From: Paraflavisolibacter caeni | Lineage (GTDB): Bacteria > Bacteroidota > Bacteroidia > Chitinophagales > Chitinophagaceae | Assembly (NCBI RefSeq): GCF_025628885.1 | Contig: NZ_JAOTIF010000001.1 | Span: forward strand, 310,001 to 374,000 | Length of the DNA stretch: 64,000 nucleotides | Direction of reading: 5' to 3' | In this document: piece by piece, positions 55,521 through 64,000 of the stretch | Layout: each line of letters opens with the position of its first letter | Numbering within the stretch: position 1 is the first letter of the stretch | Made by a program: the position numbers and the translations under genes | Notes under the pieces: model-generated | What the model was told of the DNA's origin: nothing | The model's database searches: none | Seen by the model: only the letters and a program-made list of their open reading frames with translations

Positions 55521-55883
55521 ATGAAAACATTGACCAAAGCCGAAGAGCAGATCATGCAGGTACTCTGGAAGATAGGTGAAGGTTTTATCCGGGATGTGAT
55601 GGATGCCGTGCCTGAGCCTAAACCACACCAGAATACAGTAGCCACTATGCTGAAAATACTGGTCGAAAAGGAATTTGCAGGCATCAAAACATTTGGCCGC
55701 CAACACCAGTATTATCCCCTGATCAGTAAAGATGCTTATTCCAAGGCTTCGATGAAGAGCCTGGTGAAAGGCTATTTTGATGGGTCGTTCAGTGATGCGG
55801 TATCCTTTATGGTGAAGGAAAAGAGCCTGAGCCTGGAGGACCTGGAAGCCCTTTTAAAACAACTAAAAAAATCAAAGAAATGA
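55521..55883 (+). CDS. BlaI/MecI/CopY family transcriptional repressor
   Basis: A 120-residue winged-helix repressor. The N-terminal LTKAEEQIMQVLWKIGEGFIRDVMDAV and PHQNTVATMLKILVEKEFAG segments are the BlaI DNA-binding domain; a helical dimerisation domain follows (about 75-120). It should bind the dyad just upstream and be inactivated by proteolysis triggered by the M56 sensor. Its stop overlaps the ATG of that sensor gene by 4 nt (ATGA), the standard BlaI-BlaR coupling. Confidence 0.95.
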   Translation: MKTLTKAEEQIMQVLWKIGEGFIRDVMDAVPEPKPHQNTVATMLKILVEKEFAGIKTFGRQHQYYPLISKDAYSKASMKSLVKGYFDGSFSDAVSFMVKEKSLSLEDLEALLKQLKKSKK

Positions 55884-58222
55884 TTGCTTTTGCCTATTAC
55901 TTGCTGAAAGTATTTATCTGTTCTGCAGTCCTGTTTCTTTATTACAAGATTGCCCTGCAGGGTAAAGAATTTCACCAGTGGAACCGGTTTTATCTGCTCA
56001 TCATTACAGTACTTTCTTTGGTTATACCATGTCTTGAGTTCCCAATTATGGAGCACAGAGCCCAGGCACCACAAGGCCCGATTCAAATTGTGCAGGTGGT
56101 GGCTTCTGCTGATCAATACGTAGATGAGATTTCAGTAGCTAACCAGCATACAACGTTGTCTGGAGAACAATTGGGCGAGTTGGTTTATATACTTATTTCC
56201 ATCGTATTTGCCTTTCTGTTTGTCCGTGCCCTGCTCAACATGCAAAAGCTCATACGTAGCCATGTTGTTCAGACGAGTGGCAATGTAAATCTTATTGAAA
56301 CGGATGCTCCAGGTACTCCCTTTTCTTTTTTCAGGTACATTTTCTGGAATCCTGATATTGATCTTCAGAGCGAGACTGGCCGCCAGATCCTGCAGCATGA
56401 AATGATTCATGTGCAACAAAAACATTCGCTGGATAAATTGCTCATGAAATTGATACTGATCCTTTTTTGGTGCAACCCGGTTTTTTGGTTGATCAGAAAA
56501 GAGCTAAGCATGATCCACGAATTTATAGCCGACCGAAAATCAGTAGGCTCTTCCGGTGCCACAGCTTTGGCTGCCATGATTCTACAGGCTGCCTGTCCCG
56601 GAGCTTTTCACCAGTTAACGAATCCATTTTTTAAATCCTCAATAAAACGACGCCTTGCTATGCTTACAAAAAATCACAATCCGCGGTTTAGCTATATCGC
56701 CCGGTTAATGGCCCTGCCTGTATTAGCCGTTGTTGGACTTGCCTTTACCCTGAAAACAAAAGAAGTGGTTGCAAATGCTGTGAACGCCAAAGAGCCCATA
56801 ACGGTTGTCATTGATGCGGGGCATGGTTATAGGGAGGGCAACAAACCTGATGGTGCCAGAGTTGACGGTATTTACGAAGACGATTTGGTATTGGAGATCG
56901 CCAAGAGAATAAAGGAGGAAAATTCCAACAAGAACTTACATATCATTCTGACCAGGACAGACAAAAACATTGTGAATCTTGAAGAGCGGGTAAGAATTGC
57001 AGCAGAACACAGGGCAGATCTCTTTATCTCTCTGCATGTAGCTGCTCTACCTTCTTCCAACCCGCCAAAAGCAAAAAGATCAGATGGTATGGAAGTATTT
57101 ATTTCCGGAAATAACCTTGCTATTCAGCAAAGAAGTGAACTCTTAGGTTCAGCTTTGATCGATCAATTAAAACTTGTACACAAAACTTTTCCTGAAATAA
57201 TAAAAAGGGAAAAGATTGGTGTCTACGTCCTGGACAAAAATACCTGTCCTGCTGTGTTGGTTGAATGTGGTTATATGACAAATAAAACGGACATGGCATT
57301 TATAAAAAGAGAAGCCAATCAAAAGGCAGTAGCTCAAGCTATTTTAAACGCCATTGAACGCTATGCCGGACAGATTAATAGTGAAATGGTGCAGGAATCG
57401 GTGTCAGATACAATACCCAATAAAAATAAGGTATTCTTAAAGGTAGAACAGCCTGCGCAATTTCCAGGAGGAGAAAATGCTTTAGTAGAATTTCTCAAAA
57501 AGAACCTGAAATCTTCCGTTCCAGTTGCCAATAAGGCTCCGAAGGGAACCTATAATGTGATGTGCAGGTTCATTATAAATGAAAATGGCAAGCTTTCCGA
57601 TTTCACAGCTCTGACTCGCTACGGCTATGGAATGGAGGAGGAAGCGCTTAGGGTCATAAGACTTTTACCAAACTGGATTCCTGCTGTACAAAATGGCCAC
57701 AACGTGGCAACCTATTATACTCAACCAATTTCATTTGTAATAGAGGATAAAGGCAATCTGCCAAAGGATAGTTCAGGCGTTATTATAAAAGCCAACCCAC
57801 AGGTGAAGTCAGATGCCAATCCTTTACTTAGCAATGCGGGTAATATAGTTTTTGAAAAAGCAGAAGAAATGCCTCAATTTCCTGGGGGTATAGAGGCATG
57901 GGCGCGTTATTTGCAAAAGAATTGTAATGCTACTGTCCCTGTAACAAATGGAGCTCCTGCGGGTACCTATACTGTATTGGTAAGGTTTATTGTTGATCAA
58001 TCTGGCAGTATATCAGCTATAGAACCGCTAACTAAAAAAGGATACGGCATGGAAGAGGAGGTCATACGATTAATTGAAAAGGGTCCTAAATGGGTGCCTG
58101 CTAAGCAAAATGGTCATATAGTAACTGCATATAAAACACAGCCGATTACGTTTGTAGTTGCGGAGGAAAACAATCCGCGAAAGGATAGTTTAAACGTTAT
58201 TACGAAAGTAAGCCCGCAGTGA
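55880..58222 (+). CDS. M56 (BlaR1-type) sensor protease fused to N-acetylmuramoyl-L-alanine amidase and two TonB C-terminal domains
   Basis: A 780-residue protein with four parts. Part 1 is an M56 membrane protease (1-295): N-terminal helices near 5-25, 36-54 and 102-120, then zinc motif H173-EMI-H177 with the downstream E214 (MIHEFIADRK), and a helix near 277-292. Part 2 is an Amidase_3 domain (about 305-495) with zinc ligands H315 (DAGHG), E333 and H386 (SLHVAA) and catalytic E462 (VECGYMTN). Parts 3 and 4 are two similar TonB C-terminal domains at about 525-622 and 661-761, each with QFPGG and YGYGMEEE-type motifs. The amidase would face the periplasm and could sense or process peptidoglycan. 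Usual BlaR1 proteins carry a penicillin-binding sensor there instead. Confidence 0.9.
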   Translation: MIAFAYYLLKVFICSAVLFLYYKIALQGKEFHQWNRFYLLIITVLSLVIPCLEFPIMEHRAQAPQGPIQIVQVVASADQYVDEISVANQHTTLSGEQLGELVYILISIVFAFLFVRALLNMQKLIRSHVVQTSGNVNLIETDAPGTPFSFFRYIFWNPDIDLQSETGRQILQHEMIHVQQKHSLDKLLMKLILILFWCNPVFWLIRKELSMIHEFIADRKSVGSSGATALAAMILQAACPGAFHQLTNPFFKSSIKRRLAMLTKNHNPRFSYIARLMALPVLAVVGLAFTLKTKEVVANAVNAKEPITVVIDAGHGYREGNKPDGARVDGIYEDDLVLEIAKRIKEENSNKNLHIILTRTDKNIVNLEERVRIAAEHRADLFISLHVAALPSSNPPKAKRSDGMEVFISGNNLAIQQRSELLGSALIDQLKLVHKTFPEIIKREKIGVYVLDKNTCPAVLVECGYMTNKTDMAFIKREANQKAVAQAILNAIERYAGQINSEMVQESVSDTIPNKNKVFLKVEQPAQFPGGENALVEFLKKNLKSSVPVANKAPKGTYNVMCRFIINENGKLSDFTALTRYGYGMEEEALRVIRLLPNWIPAVQNGHNVATYYTQPISFVIEDKGNLPKDSSGVIIKANPQVKSDANPLLSNAGNIVFEKAEEMPQFPGGIEAWARYLQKNCNATVPVTNGAPAGTYTVLVRFIVDQSGSISAIEPLTKKGYGMEEEVIRLIEKGPKWVPAKQNGHIVTAYKTQPITFVVAEENNPRKDSLNVITKVSPQ

Positions 58223-58490
58223 AGTCAGAAGGTAGGTTACTTTGTTAAGTAATATTAGACCCTTATGGTTATTGCCAGATTTGTAGAATAAATAGGCATA
58301 GAATTACCCAGTTTAACTGTCCCTTCAATTAGTAACTGTTTTGCAATTTCAGTACATTTTCGATTTTCATAATAAATAATGAGACTTTAAACATGGGTGT
58401 GGAATTCTTTTAACCCTAAAAATAGTCCAGCTATAATTGATTGATTCATATCATATATATACATTCCATCTTATAAGTTTATTGACAGCA

Positions 58491-58508
58491 ATGGCCTTAT
58501 AAGGCCAT
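58491..58508. repeat. Perfect 18-bp palindrome
   Basis: ATGGCCTTATAAGGCCAT equals its own reverse complement. It has no T tract on either side, so a protein-binding site is more plausible than a terminator. Confidence 0.6.
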
Positions 58509-58656
58509 CTCAGGTGTGCAGTAAAAAAACAGGTGCGCAACGCTGTCATCACTAGTTCGGAGTGATTGTTGTTGCCCGTGAATTAAATGTTTTTACTGTT
58601 CCAAAACCGACACTCCTGGTGCATTTTGTGACTTTTTGTTATCCAAATAAAAATGC

Positions 58657-58684
58657 AAGACCTGCTCCAGTAGCAGGTCTTTTA
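58657..58684 (+). terminator. Rho-independent terminator in the gap before the beta-helix gene
   Basis: A perfect 10-bp stem AAGACCTGCT/AGCAGGTCTT (58657-58666 with 58672-58681) with a 5-nt loop ends in T residues. It could end the long M56-amidase transcript or an unannotated small RNA. Confidence 0.75.
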
Positions 58685-58748
58685 TATTCAGACAAACCCT
58701 TTAGATGCAATTGTATCATTATTTATTTGAACATCAATTTAGTATTTT

Positions 58749-60713
58749 ATGAAACACCTTTCCATTAGCCTAATTGTAGCCTACTGTTTATTATCTTCTG
58801 ATTCTTATAGTATTACTTTTTACATAAGTCCCTCTGGCAATGACGCCAACACAGGAACTTCAACCAGTAGTCCCTGGAAAACAATCTCTAAGGTTAACTC
58901 CAAAAATTTTAATAGAGATACCATCTTGTTTCAGGGAGGAAAAACATTTTATGGAAGTTTGAACTTTACAAACAATGACATTGGTACCAGTACTAAACCA
59001 ATTATAATTGGTTCTTATGGTACTGGTAAAGCAACAATAAATAGTGATAAACTGTCAGGATTATATATTTATAACGCTGCGGGCTTTGTTATTAAAAACC
59101 TGGTTTTTACCGGAGCGGGTCGTCTTACTAATACAAAGTCAGGCATAATTATTTATATGGACAAAGCCAATACAAAGTTGTCATACCTGAGCATACAGAA
59201 TGTAGAAGCGTATGGATACAGGAATGCAGGTATTACTATTGGCAGTTGGGCCACAGCAGGCGGTTTTAAAGATGTATCTATTACTAATAGTAACTGCCAT
59301 GATAATGGTAAAGCTGGTATTGAATTTTATGCCATGCAACCTTATACGCACAGAAACGTTTCTCTACGATATAATAAGGTGTATAATAATTCGGGTATAG
59401 CAGAACTAACGACAGAACTTACTGGAAGCGGTATTTCATTAGGAGGTGTGGATGTAGCAGTTGTAGAATATTGCACATCCTACAACAATGGATGGCTGCA
59501 TAAAGCTCCTAATATTGGTGGCCCTGTTGGAATTTGGGCCCACGAATCAGATAGCGTAACCTTTCAGTTCAATGAGTCGCATCATAACAAAACAGGTTCC
59601 AGTAAGGACGGAGGAGGATTTGATTTGGACGGAGGCTGTACCAATTCATTCATGCAGTATAACTATTCGCACGATAACTACGGAGCTGGATATCTTCTCG
59701 CCCAGTATAACGGAGTACCTGTAATGAAAAATATCATCATCAGGTATAACATCAGTGAAAATGATGGTCGTAAAGGTGATCAAGGATCAATTCATATTTG
59801 GGCTTCAAGTACCAGTACTGGAATTCAGACGGTTAAAATTTATAATAATACCATATTCACTAAACCTAGTTCTACCGCTTCAGTTAAAGGATTTTATATC
59901 AGGAGCGGACCGATGTCAGACATAAAATTGAGGAACAACATATTCCAAACAACCGGAGGTGTTCCTCTTGTATATGTTCCTTATAATACATCTGCCTGCC
60001 TGTTTCAGGGAAACAGTTACTGGCCCTCAGGCGGTACATTCAAAATCATCTGGGGCGCTACTACTTATTCTTCTTTGGCTGCCTGGAGAACTGGGACAGG
60101 TAACAAACAGGAATATCTTAACGGAATTGCGAAAGGTTTACAAGCAGATGCCCAGTTTGCTGATACAACTTTAGGTGTTACTTTCAACGACGCTACAAAA
60201 TTGACCACCCTTAAAAGATATAAACTGAAATCCACATCAAGTCTCCTTAATAAAGGCTTGGACCTAAAAAATCTGTTTAGTATTAATGTGGGTACCAGGG
60301 ATTATTGGGGTACAAGCCTTGTTGGCAAGACCACATTTCATATAGGAGCATTCCAGGGAACTCCAATCAGCAACACAATGGAAATTATCGTTGCCCGACC
60401 TGATATTAGTACCAACCTGTCGCTAAGTACACCTATGGAGCCACAGCTTAAAGAGAATATTTTACAAGTCATATCAAACCCAATTCAAAATGATCTGATC
60501 ATAAATTTTGCGTTGGCAAAACGCGGAAGAACATCAATAGTATTATATAATTTACAAGGACAGTTGATAAAAGATATTTTTTCAGCAGAAGTAAATGCCG
60601 GAGAAAATAAACAGCTTAGAGTAGAAAGAGATCAGCTCACCAATGGCATATACCTGGTAAGTATGTTTGTTAATGGAGAAGTCTTAACCAAAAAAGTTTT
60701 ATTGAATAGGTAA
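58749..60713 (+). CDS. Secreted right-handed beta-helix protein with type IX sorting domain
   Basis: A 654-residue exported protein. A signal peptide (about 1-22) precedes a DUF1565-like start (FYISPSGNDANTGTSTSSPWKTISK). A long parallel beta-helix (about 60-420) follows, with repeated N-x-x-hydrophobic patterns and asparagine ladders. The type A type IX secretion sorting domain occupies about 574-654 (NPIQNDLIINF ... GIYLVSMFVNGEVLTKKVLL). It should be moved across the outer membrane and attached to or released from the cell surface. Beta-helix proteins of this type often bind or cleave polysaccharides; no catalytic residues can be named here. Confidence 0.9.
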   Translation: MKHLSISLIVAYCLLSSDSYSITFYISPSGNDANTGTSTSSPWKTISKVNSKNFNRDTILFQGGKTFYGSLNFTNNDIGTSTKPIIIGSYGTGKATINSDKLSGLYIYNAAGFVIKNLVFTGAGRLTNTKSGIIIYMDKANTKLSYLSIQNVEAYGYRNAGITIGSWATAGGFKDVSITNSNCHDNGKAGIEFYAMQPYTHRNVSLRYNKVYNNSGIAELTTELTGSGISLGGVDVAVVEYCTSYNNGWLHKAPNIGGPVGIWAHESDSVTFQFNESHHNKTGSSKDGGGFDLDGGCTNSFMQYNYSHDNYGAGYLLAQYNGVPVMKNIIIRYNISENDGRKGDQGSIHIWASSTSTGIQTVKIYNNTIFTKPSSTASVKGFYIRSGPMSDIKLRNNIFQTTGGVPLVYVPYNTSACLFQGNSYWPSGGTFKIIWGATTYSSLAAWRTGTGNKQEYLNGIAKGLQADAQFADTTLGVTFNDATKLTTLKRYKLKSTSSLLNKGLDLKNLFSINVGTRDYWGTSLVGKTTFHIGAFQGTPISNTMEIIVARPDISTNLSLSTPMEPQLKENILQVISNPIQNDLIINFALAKRGRTSIVLYNLQGQLIKDIFSAEVNAGENKQLRVERDQLTNGIYLVSMFVNGEVLTKKVLLNR

Positions 60714-60877
60714 TAGCTATTGACTAAAATGTGCGTTTTGGATGCTGTGCCGTGTCAACACATTTGATAAGTAGGAAGCGTTAAAGGGTGGCTAGGGTGG
60801 GACGCAGAGATCAAATTTTTTAATGGGTGCATAGGGGTAAAGATTTGCCTGGTTGTTATATTTTAAAACCAACCAGG

Positions 60878-63346
60878 ATGGACAAAACCCAAAAGAGCCA
60901 AAATTTACGGCTATTCCCAGGAAAAACACCAACCGCTGCTGCCTTTTCAACCAGGCATCGTCAACATAAAACTGTAGCCTGCTTGTTGGCACTCATGGCT
61001 TTTTTGCCAGGCATCAACCTCAGCGGATATGCTCAAACGGTAGAATCCAGAAAAACGACTGTTCTTCTTACCCAGCAACTGCGCGGAGTGGTAGTGGACA
61101 ACGTGTTGCAAACTCCCATTCAGGGTGCTACTGTCAGCCTGCCGGCGCTGGGCCTTACCACCATGACCGATGCCAGCGGAGCCTTTCGCTTTTCGGCTGT
61201 GCCCATTGGTGTACAGCAGCTGGCTATTACCCATGTTTCCTACAAAGAAGTCTTGCTCGATAATATCAATGTCATCTCCGGCAAGGAAAACGTGCTCAGT
61301 ATTGCTGTGGAAAGCCGCTTTAAGATGGCTGAAGAAGTAGTGGTACAGGCCAAAAGCAAACGAAACCGTCCGCTCAATGACATGAGCACTGTATCAGCCC
61401 GTGCCTTTACCGTGGAGGAAACCCAGAAATACGCCGCGGCAGTAAACGATCCCTCGCGCATGGCCACCGCCTTTCCTGGTGTGATGGCTTCCGATGATGG
61501 CAATAACAACATTATCATTAGGGGCAACTCGCCAACAGGGCTGCTCTGGCGTATGGAAGGGATAGATATACCCAATCCCAACCATTTTGCCAGTACAGGC
61601 AGCAGTGGGGGTGGTATCTCCATATTGAGTACACAGTTGCTCTCCAACTCCGACTTTATTACGGGGGCCTTTGCCGCCGAGTATGGCAACGCGCTTAGTG
61701 GGGTTTTTGACTTGAAGCTGCGCCGGGGCAACAACGAAAAGCGTGAGTATGCCCTGCAGGCTGGTTTCCTGGGCCTCAACGCTGCCGCAGAAGGTCCCAT
61801 TAGTGGGAAGGGTGGGGCTTCCTACCTGGCCAACTACCGCTACTCTACCTTGTCCTTGTTGGGTAAAATGGGCGTTGCCCTGGAAGCTGGCTCTACCGAC
61901 TTCCAGGACTTGTCCTACCACGTATATGTACCCACGAAACGGGCGGGTACCTTTTCACTCTTTGGCTTTGGCGGCCTCAGTTCGCAAGACATCAGCGGCG
62001 ATAAGGATTCTTCTAAATGGGAGGATAAGGGCGACCGCTACATCTCACGATTTGTGTCCAACACGGCCGCCACAGGGCTGACGCACAGCATTTCCCTGGG
62101 GCAGCGAACTAACCTGCGATCGGCGCTGGCCACGTCCTATAGCAAGATAGGTGACGACTACCAGTACATCGAGGATAATTACTCGTTGTCGGACGCCTAC
62201 ATCGACCGCTTTACTACGCGCAAAACCACGCTGACCTCAACGCTCAATCATAAGTTCTCCTCGCATAGTGTAATAAGGGGTGGAGCTATTGTCACTTTTA
62301 TCGGGTCCGATTATTACCAGAAGTCCAAGGAAAATGAGACAGCACCGTTGAAGGTCGTAATCAACTCAAAGGGCACCACCCAAACCGTACAGGGCTTTGC
62401 CCAGTGGCAGTATAAAATATTGGAGGGCGTGACGCTTAATGGTGGGCTGCACTACTTGCAACTACTTTACAATAATACTATGGCACTGGAGCCGCGCGCT
62501 TCCCTCAAATGGGAGATAGATAAAAAGAACACGCTTTCATTTGGCTATGGTGGCCATAGCCAAATACAGGCCATGGGTGTATACTTTGCCCAGGTGCAAC
62601 AGCCCGATGGCAGTTTGATCCATCCCAACCGGGACCTGGATCTGACCCGTGCCCATCACGGAGTGGTTTCTTATCACCGCTGGCTGGGAAGCAACTTGGC
62701 CCTGAAAGCCGAAGCCTATTATCAGCACCTCTATGATGTGCCCATAGCTACTTCTGATACCAGCACCTTTTCCATGCTGAATGTGCAGAGTGAATACATC
62801 ACTGATCCGCTGGTCAATAGCGGTACCGGTCGCAACTATGGCCTGGAGCTGTCGCTCGAAAAATACCTGGCCCACCGGCTCTATTATACCCTCAGTACCT
62901 CATTGTACCAAAGCAAGTACACTGCAGCTGACGGGGTAGAGCGCAATACTCGCTTTAACGGGGGCTACATTGTTAATCTCATTGGCGGAAAAGAATTTTT
63001 GTCGGCTAACGGTCTGCGCACCTTTGGCATCAACATTCGCACCCTGTACGCTGGTGGCCTGCGCACTACTCCCATCAACCTGGATGCCTCGCGCCAGGCC
63101 GGCTATGGCATTTACTACGAAAAAGAGGCCTATACGCAGCAAAATGACCCCTATTTCCGGACTGACCTTAGGCTAAGTCTGCGTTGGAACCGCTCGCGAC
63201 TGACCAGCACCCTATCGCTCGATATCCAGAACGTTACGAACCGCCTTAATGTTTACGGCGACTGGTATGATTCCGAAAAAGGAAAGGTGGTTACCAGTTA
63301 CCAGACAGGGTTGATTCCAATACTCAATTACAAAGTGGAATTTTAA
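60878..63346 (+). CDS. TonB-dependent receptor with carboxypeptidase-like regulatory domain, GC-rich
   Basis: An 822-residue outer membrane receptor. A long basic leader and signal segment (about 1-56, ending SGYAQ) precedes a carboxypeptidase-like regulatory domain (about 70-150, LRGVVVDNVLQTPIQGATVSLPALG). The plug follows (about 170-290, with PGVMASDDGNNNIIIRGNSPTGLLWRMEGIDIPNPNHF), then a barrel ending TGLIPILNYKVEF. The ATG at 60878 is preferred over an upstream frame opening at 60827. Base composition is clearly higher in GC than the preceding gene: one inspected 60-nt line has 32 G+C against 19 in a line of the beta-helix gene. Substrate unknown. Confidence 0.92.
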   Translation: MDKTQKSQNLRLFPGKTPTAAAFSTRHRQHKTVACLLALMAFLPGINLSGYAQTVESRKTTVLLTQQLRGVVVDNVLQTPIQGATVSLPALGLTTMTDASGAFRFSAVPIGVQQLAITHVSYKEVLLDNINVISGKENVLSIAVESRFKMAEEVVVQAKSKRNRPLNDMSTVSARAFTVEETQKYAAAVNDPSRMATAFPGVMASDDGNNNIIIRGNSPTGLLWRMEGIDIPNPNHFASTGSSGGGISILSTQLLSNSDFITGAFAAEYGNALSGVFDLKLRRGNNEKREYALQAGFLGLNAAAEGPISGKGGASYLANYRYSTLSLLGKMGVALEAGSTDFQDLSYHVYVPTKRAGTFSLFGFGGLSSQDISGDKDSSKWEDKGDRYISRFVSNTAATGLTHSISLGQRTNLRSALATSYSKIGDDYQYIEDNYSLSDAYIDRFTTRKTTLTSTLNHKFSSHSVIRGGAIVTFIGSDYYQKSKENETAPLKVVINSKGTTQTVQGFAQWQYKILEGVTLNGGLHYLQLLYNNTMALEPRASLKWEIDKKNTLSFGYGGHSQIQAMGVYFAQVQQPDGSLIHPNRDLDLTRAHHGVVSYHRWLGSNLALKAEAYYQHLYDVPIATSDTSTFSMLNVQSEYITDPLVNSGTGRNYGLELSLEKYLAHRLYYTLSTSLYQSKYTAADGVERNTRFNGGYIVNLIGGKEFLSANGLRTFGINIRTLYAGGLRTTPINLDASRQAGYGIYYEKEAYTQQNDPYFRTDLRLSLRWNRSRLTSTLSLDIQNVTNRLNVYGDWYDSEKGKVVTSYQTGLIPILNYKVEF

Positions 63347-63399
63347 AGCAATAATTAAGAATAAAACAGATCGAGAAAAACATCAGCAACATTATCATC

Positions 63400-64000
63400 T
63401 TACTTGTTTTCCATTTTTAGAAATTTAATGCCAATGATTATTAGCCAAATCAACCAAAGCGTACTGCCAATAAAGCCAGCCATATCCCAAACCGGAAAGT
63501 TGGGAATGACTGTAGCAAACAGTTCAGCCTGTGCCATCAGGTAGATAAAGGAAGCTGTTATTCCAAACCAACTAACCCATTTTGGAAATACATTCAATTT
63601 GATGAAAGCATACGATATCATAACCGTCCAGATGATGGTAAATAACTGACCTATATGTTCACCTAATAAAACGCCTCCAAACTGGTGGATTGTTTGAAAA
63701 GAAACTATGACGGCGGCTTTTGTAGCAGCATCACCAGCTGATACATAATTATTGGCTATTATAGGTACAACAAATACCCACCGCAACAATGCAATGATTT
63801 GAACAATGCCGGAGATCACACCAAATGTGGTAACCCATTTAATGAAGTCCAGTTTATTTTCGAATTTTCGACCAATGAGGATATAAGCGATCAGTAAGGG
63901 CAAGCCAAGCATTGCAAATGCCCACCATGTTAAAATTAGTGAACTCCCTCCTTCATGAAATTTGGTCAATACAATTCCTGTATTTTGCCGCAATATATCT
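63400..64000 (-). CDS. Multi-pass membrane protein, DUF4386-like, N-terminus outside window
   Basis: The C-terminal 200 residues of a membrane protein with about five hydrophobic helices (LILTWWAFAMLGLPLLIAYILIG, VISGIVQIIALLRWVFVVPII, HIGQLFTIIWTVMISYAFI, FGITASFIYLMAQAELFATV, GSTLWLIWLIIIGIKFL). The pattern resembles DUF4386 proteins, whose function is unknown. The frame is open to the right edge of the window; a TTG at 63993 could be read as a start but would lack the first helices of the family, so the gene is treated as truncated by the window. Confidence 0.75.
   Translation of the reverse strand, partial: DILRQNTGIVLTKFHEGGSSLILTWWAFAMLGLPLLIAYILIGRKFENKLDFIKWVTTFGVISGIVQIIALLRWVFVVPIIANNYVSAGDAATKAAVIVSFQTIHQFGGVLLGEHIGQLFTIIWTVMISYAFIKLNVFPKWVSWFGITASFIYLMAQAELFATVIPNFPVWDMAGFIGSTLWLIWLIIIGIKFLKMENK

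Larger units (their letters stand above)
58223..58748. other. Intergenic region with palindrome and isolated terminator
   Basis: This 526-nt AT-rich region contains a perfect 18-bp palindrome (58491-58508) and a strong terminator hairpin (58657-58681). The terminator lies 434 nt after the previous stop codon, further than expected for that gene. A 68-codon frame at 58562-58768 runs through the hairpin and into the next gene in another frame, and is not credible. Confidence 0.6.

Noticed and set aside
58562-58768. 68-codon reading frame before the beta-helix gene
   Set aside because: It runs through a terminator hairpin and overlaps the start of the next gene in another frame; composition is not protein-like.

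Overview
The window comes from a member of the Bacteroidota, most likely the family Chitinophagaceae. The signs are promoters of the TTTG...TAnnTTTG type, a type IX secretion C-terminal sorting domain, SusC/TonB receptors with carboxypeptidase-like regulatory domains, a DUF4249 lipoprotein next to its receptor, and atpD-atpC split from any other ATP synthase genes. FtsZ is also unusually long. The lines I inspected are moderately AT-rich. No rRNA, tRNA or CRISPR array was seen.

Positions 1-9900 start with the end of ahcY. Then come a thioredoxin-reductase-like flavoprotein, a nucleotidyltransferase/metallophosphoesterase pair, a small exported protein, an exact 11 x 11 bp intergenic tandem array, atpD-atpC, and an IS110-family insertion sequence. 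The IS transposase is frameshifted, and its left non-coding end folds like a bridge RNA. A MuiA/DUF4139 protein with an inserted SusC-like segment and a YqgE/AlgH protein follow.

Positions 10000-30000 hold an orphan sensor kinase, queA and a long division and cell wall (dcw) cluster: mraZ, rsmH, ftsL, ftsI, murE, mraY, murD, ftsW, murG, murC, ftsQ, ftsA and ftsZ. Upstream of mraZ are three GTG motifs at exact 10-bp spacing (MraZ operator-like), two perfect inverted DnaA boxes and a further inverted repeat. The cluster makes lipid II, flips and polymerises it at the septum, and assembles the Z ring. murB, murF and ddl are not in it.

Positions 30000-46200 are mixed housekeeping and surface genes: a single-domain response regulator, a TIGR01777 epimerase, an active/inactive M16 peptidase pair, and a membrane class III cyclase translationally coupled to a metzincin-type protease. 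A fused beta-oxidation enzyme, a second 11-bp tandem array, a Gfo/Idh/MocA dehydrogenase, a TonB receptor with its DUF4249 lipoprotein, and an M48 lipoprotein protease complete this part.

Positions 46200-64000 are more accessory. A TetR-controlled tripartite RND efflux operon is followed by a cyclase-TolB-TPR protein and a tiny Ser/Asp-rich peptide gene. Next is a BlaI repressor with an M56 sensor that also carries an amidase domain and two TonB C-terminal domains, behind a perfect 17-bp inverted-repeat operator. A beta-helix protein secreted by type IX secretion, a TonB receptor with clearly higher GC than its neighbour, and a truncated membrane protein end the window. The least familiar items are the BlaI/M56-amidase-TonB module, the paired 11-bp arrays, the cyclase-metzincin pair and the MuiA-SusC chimera.
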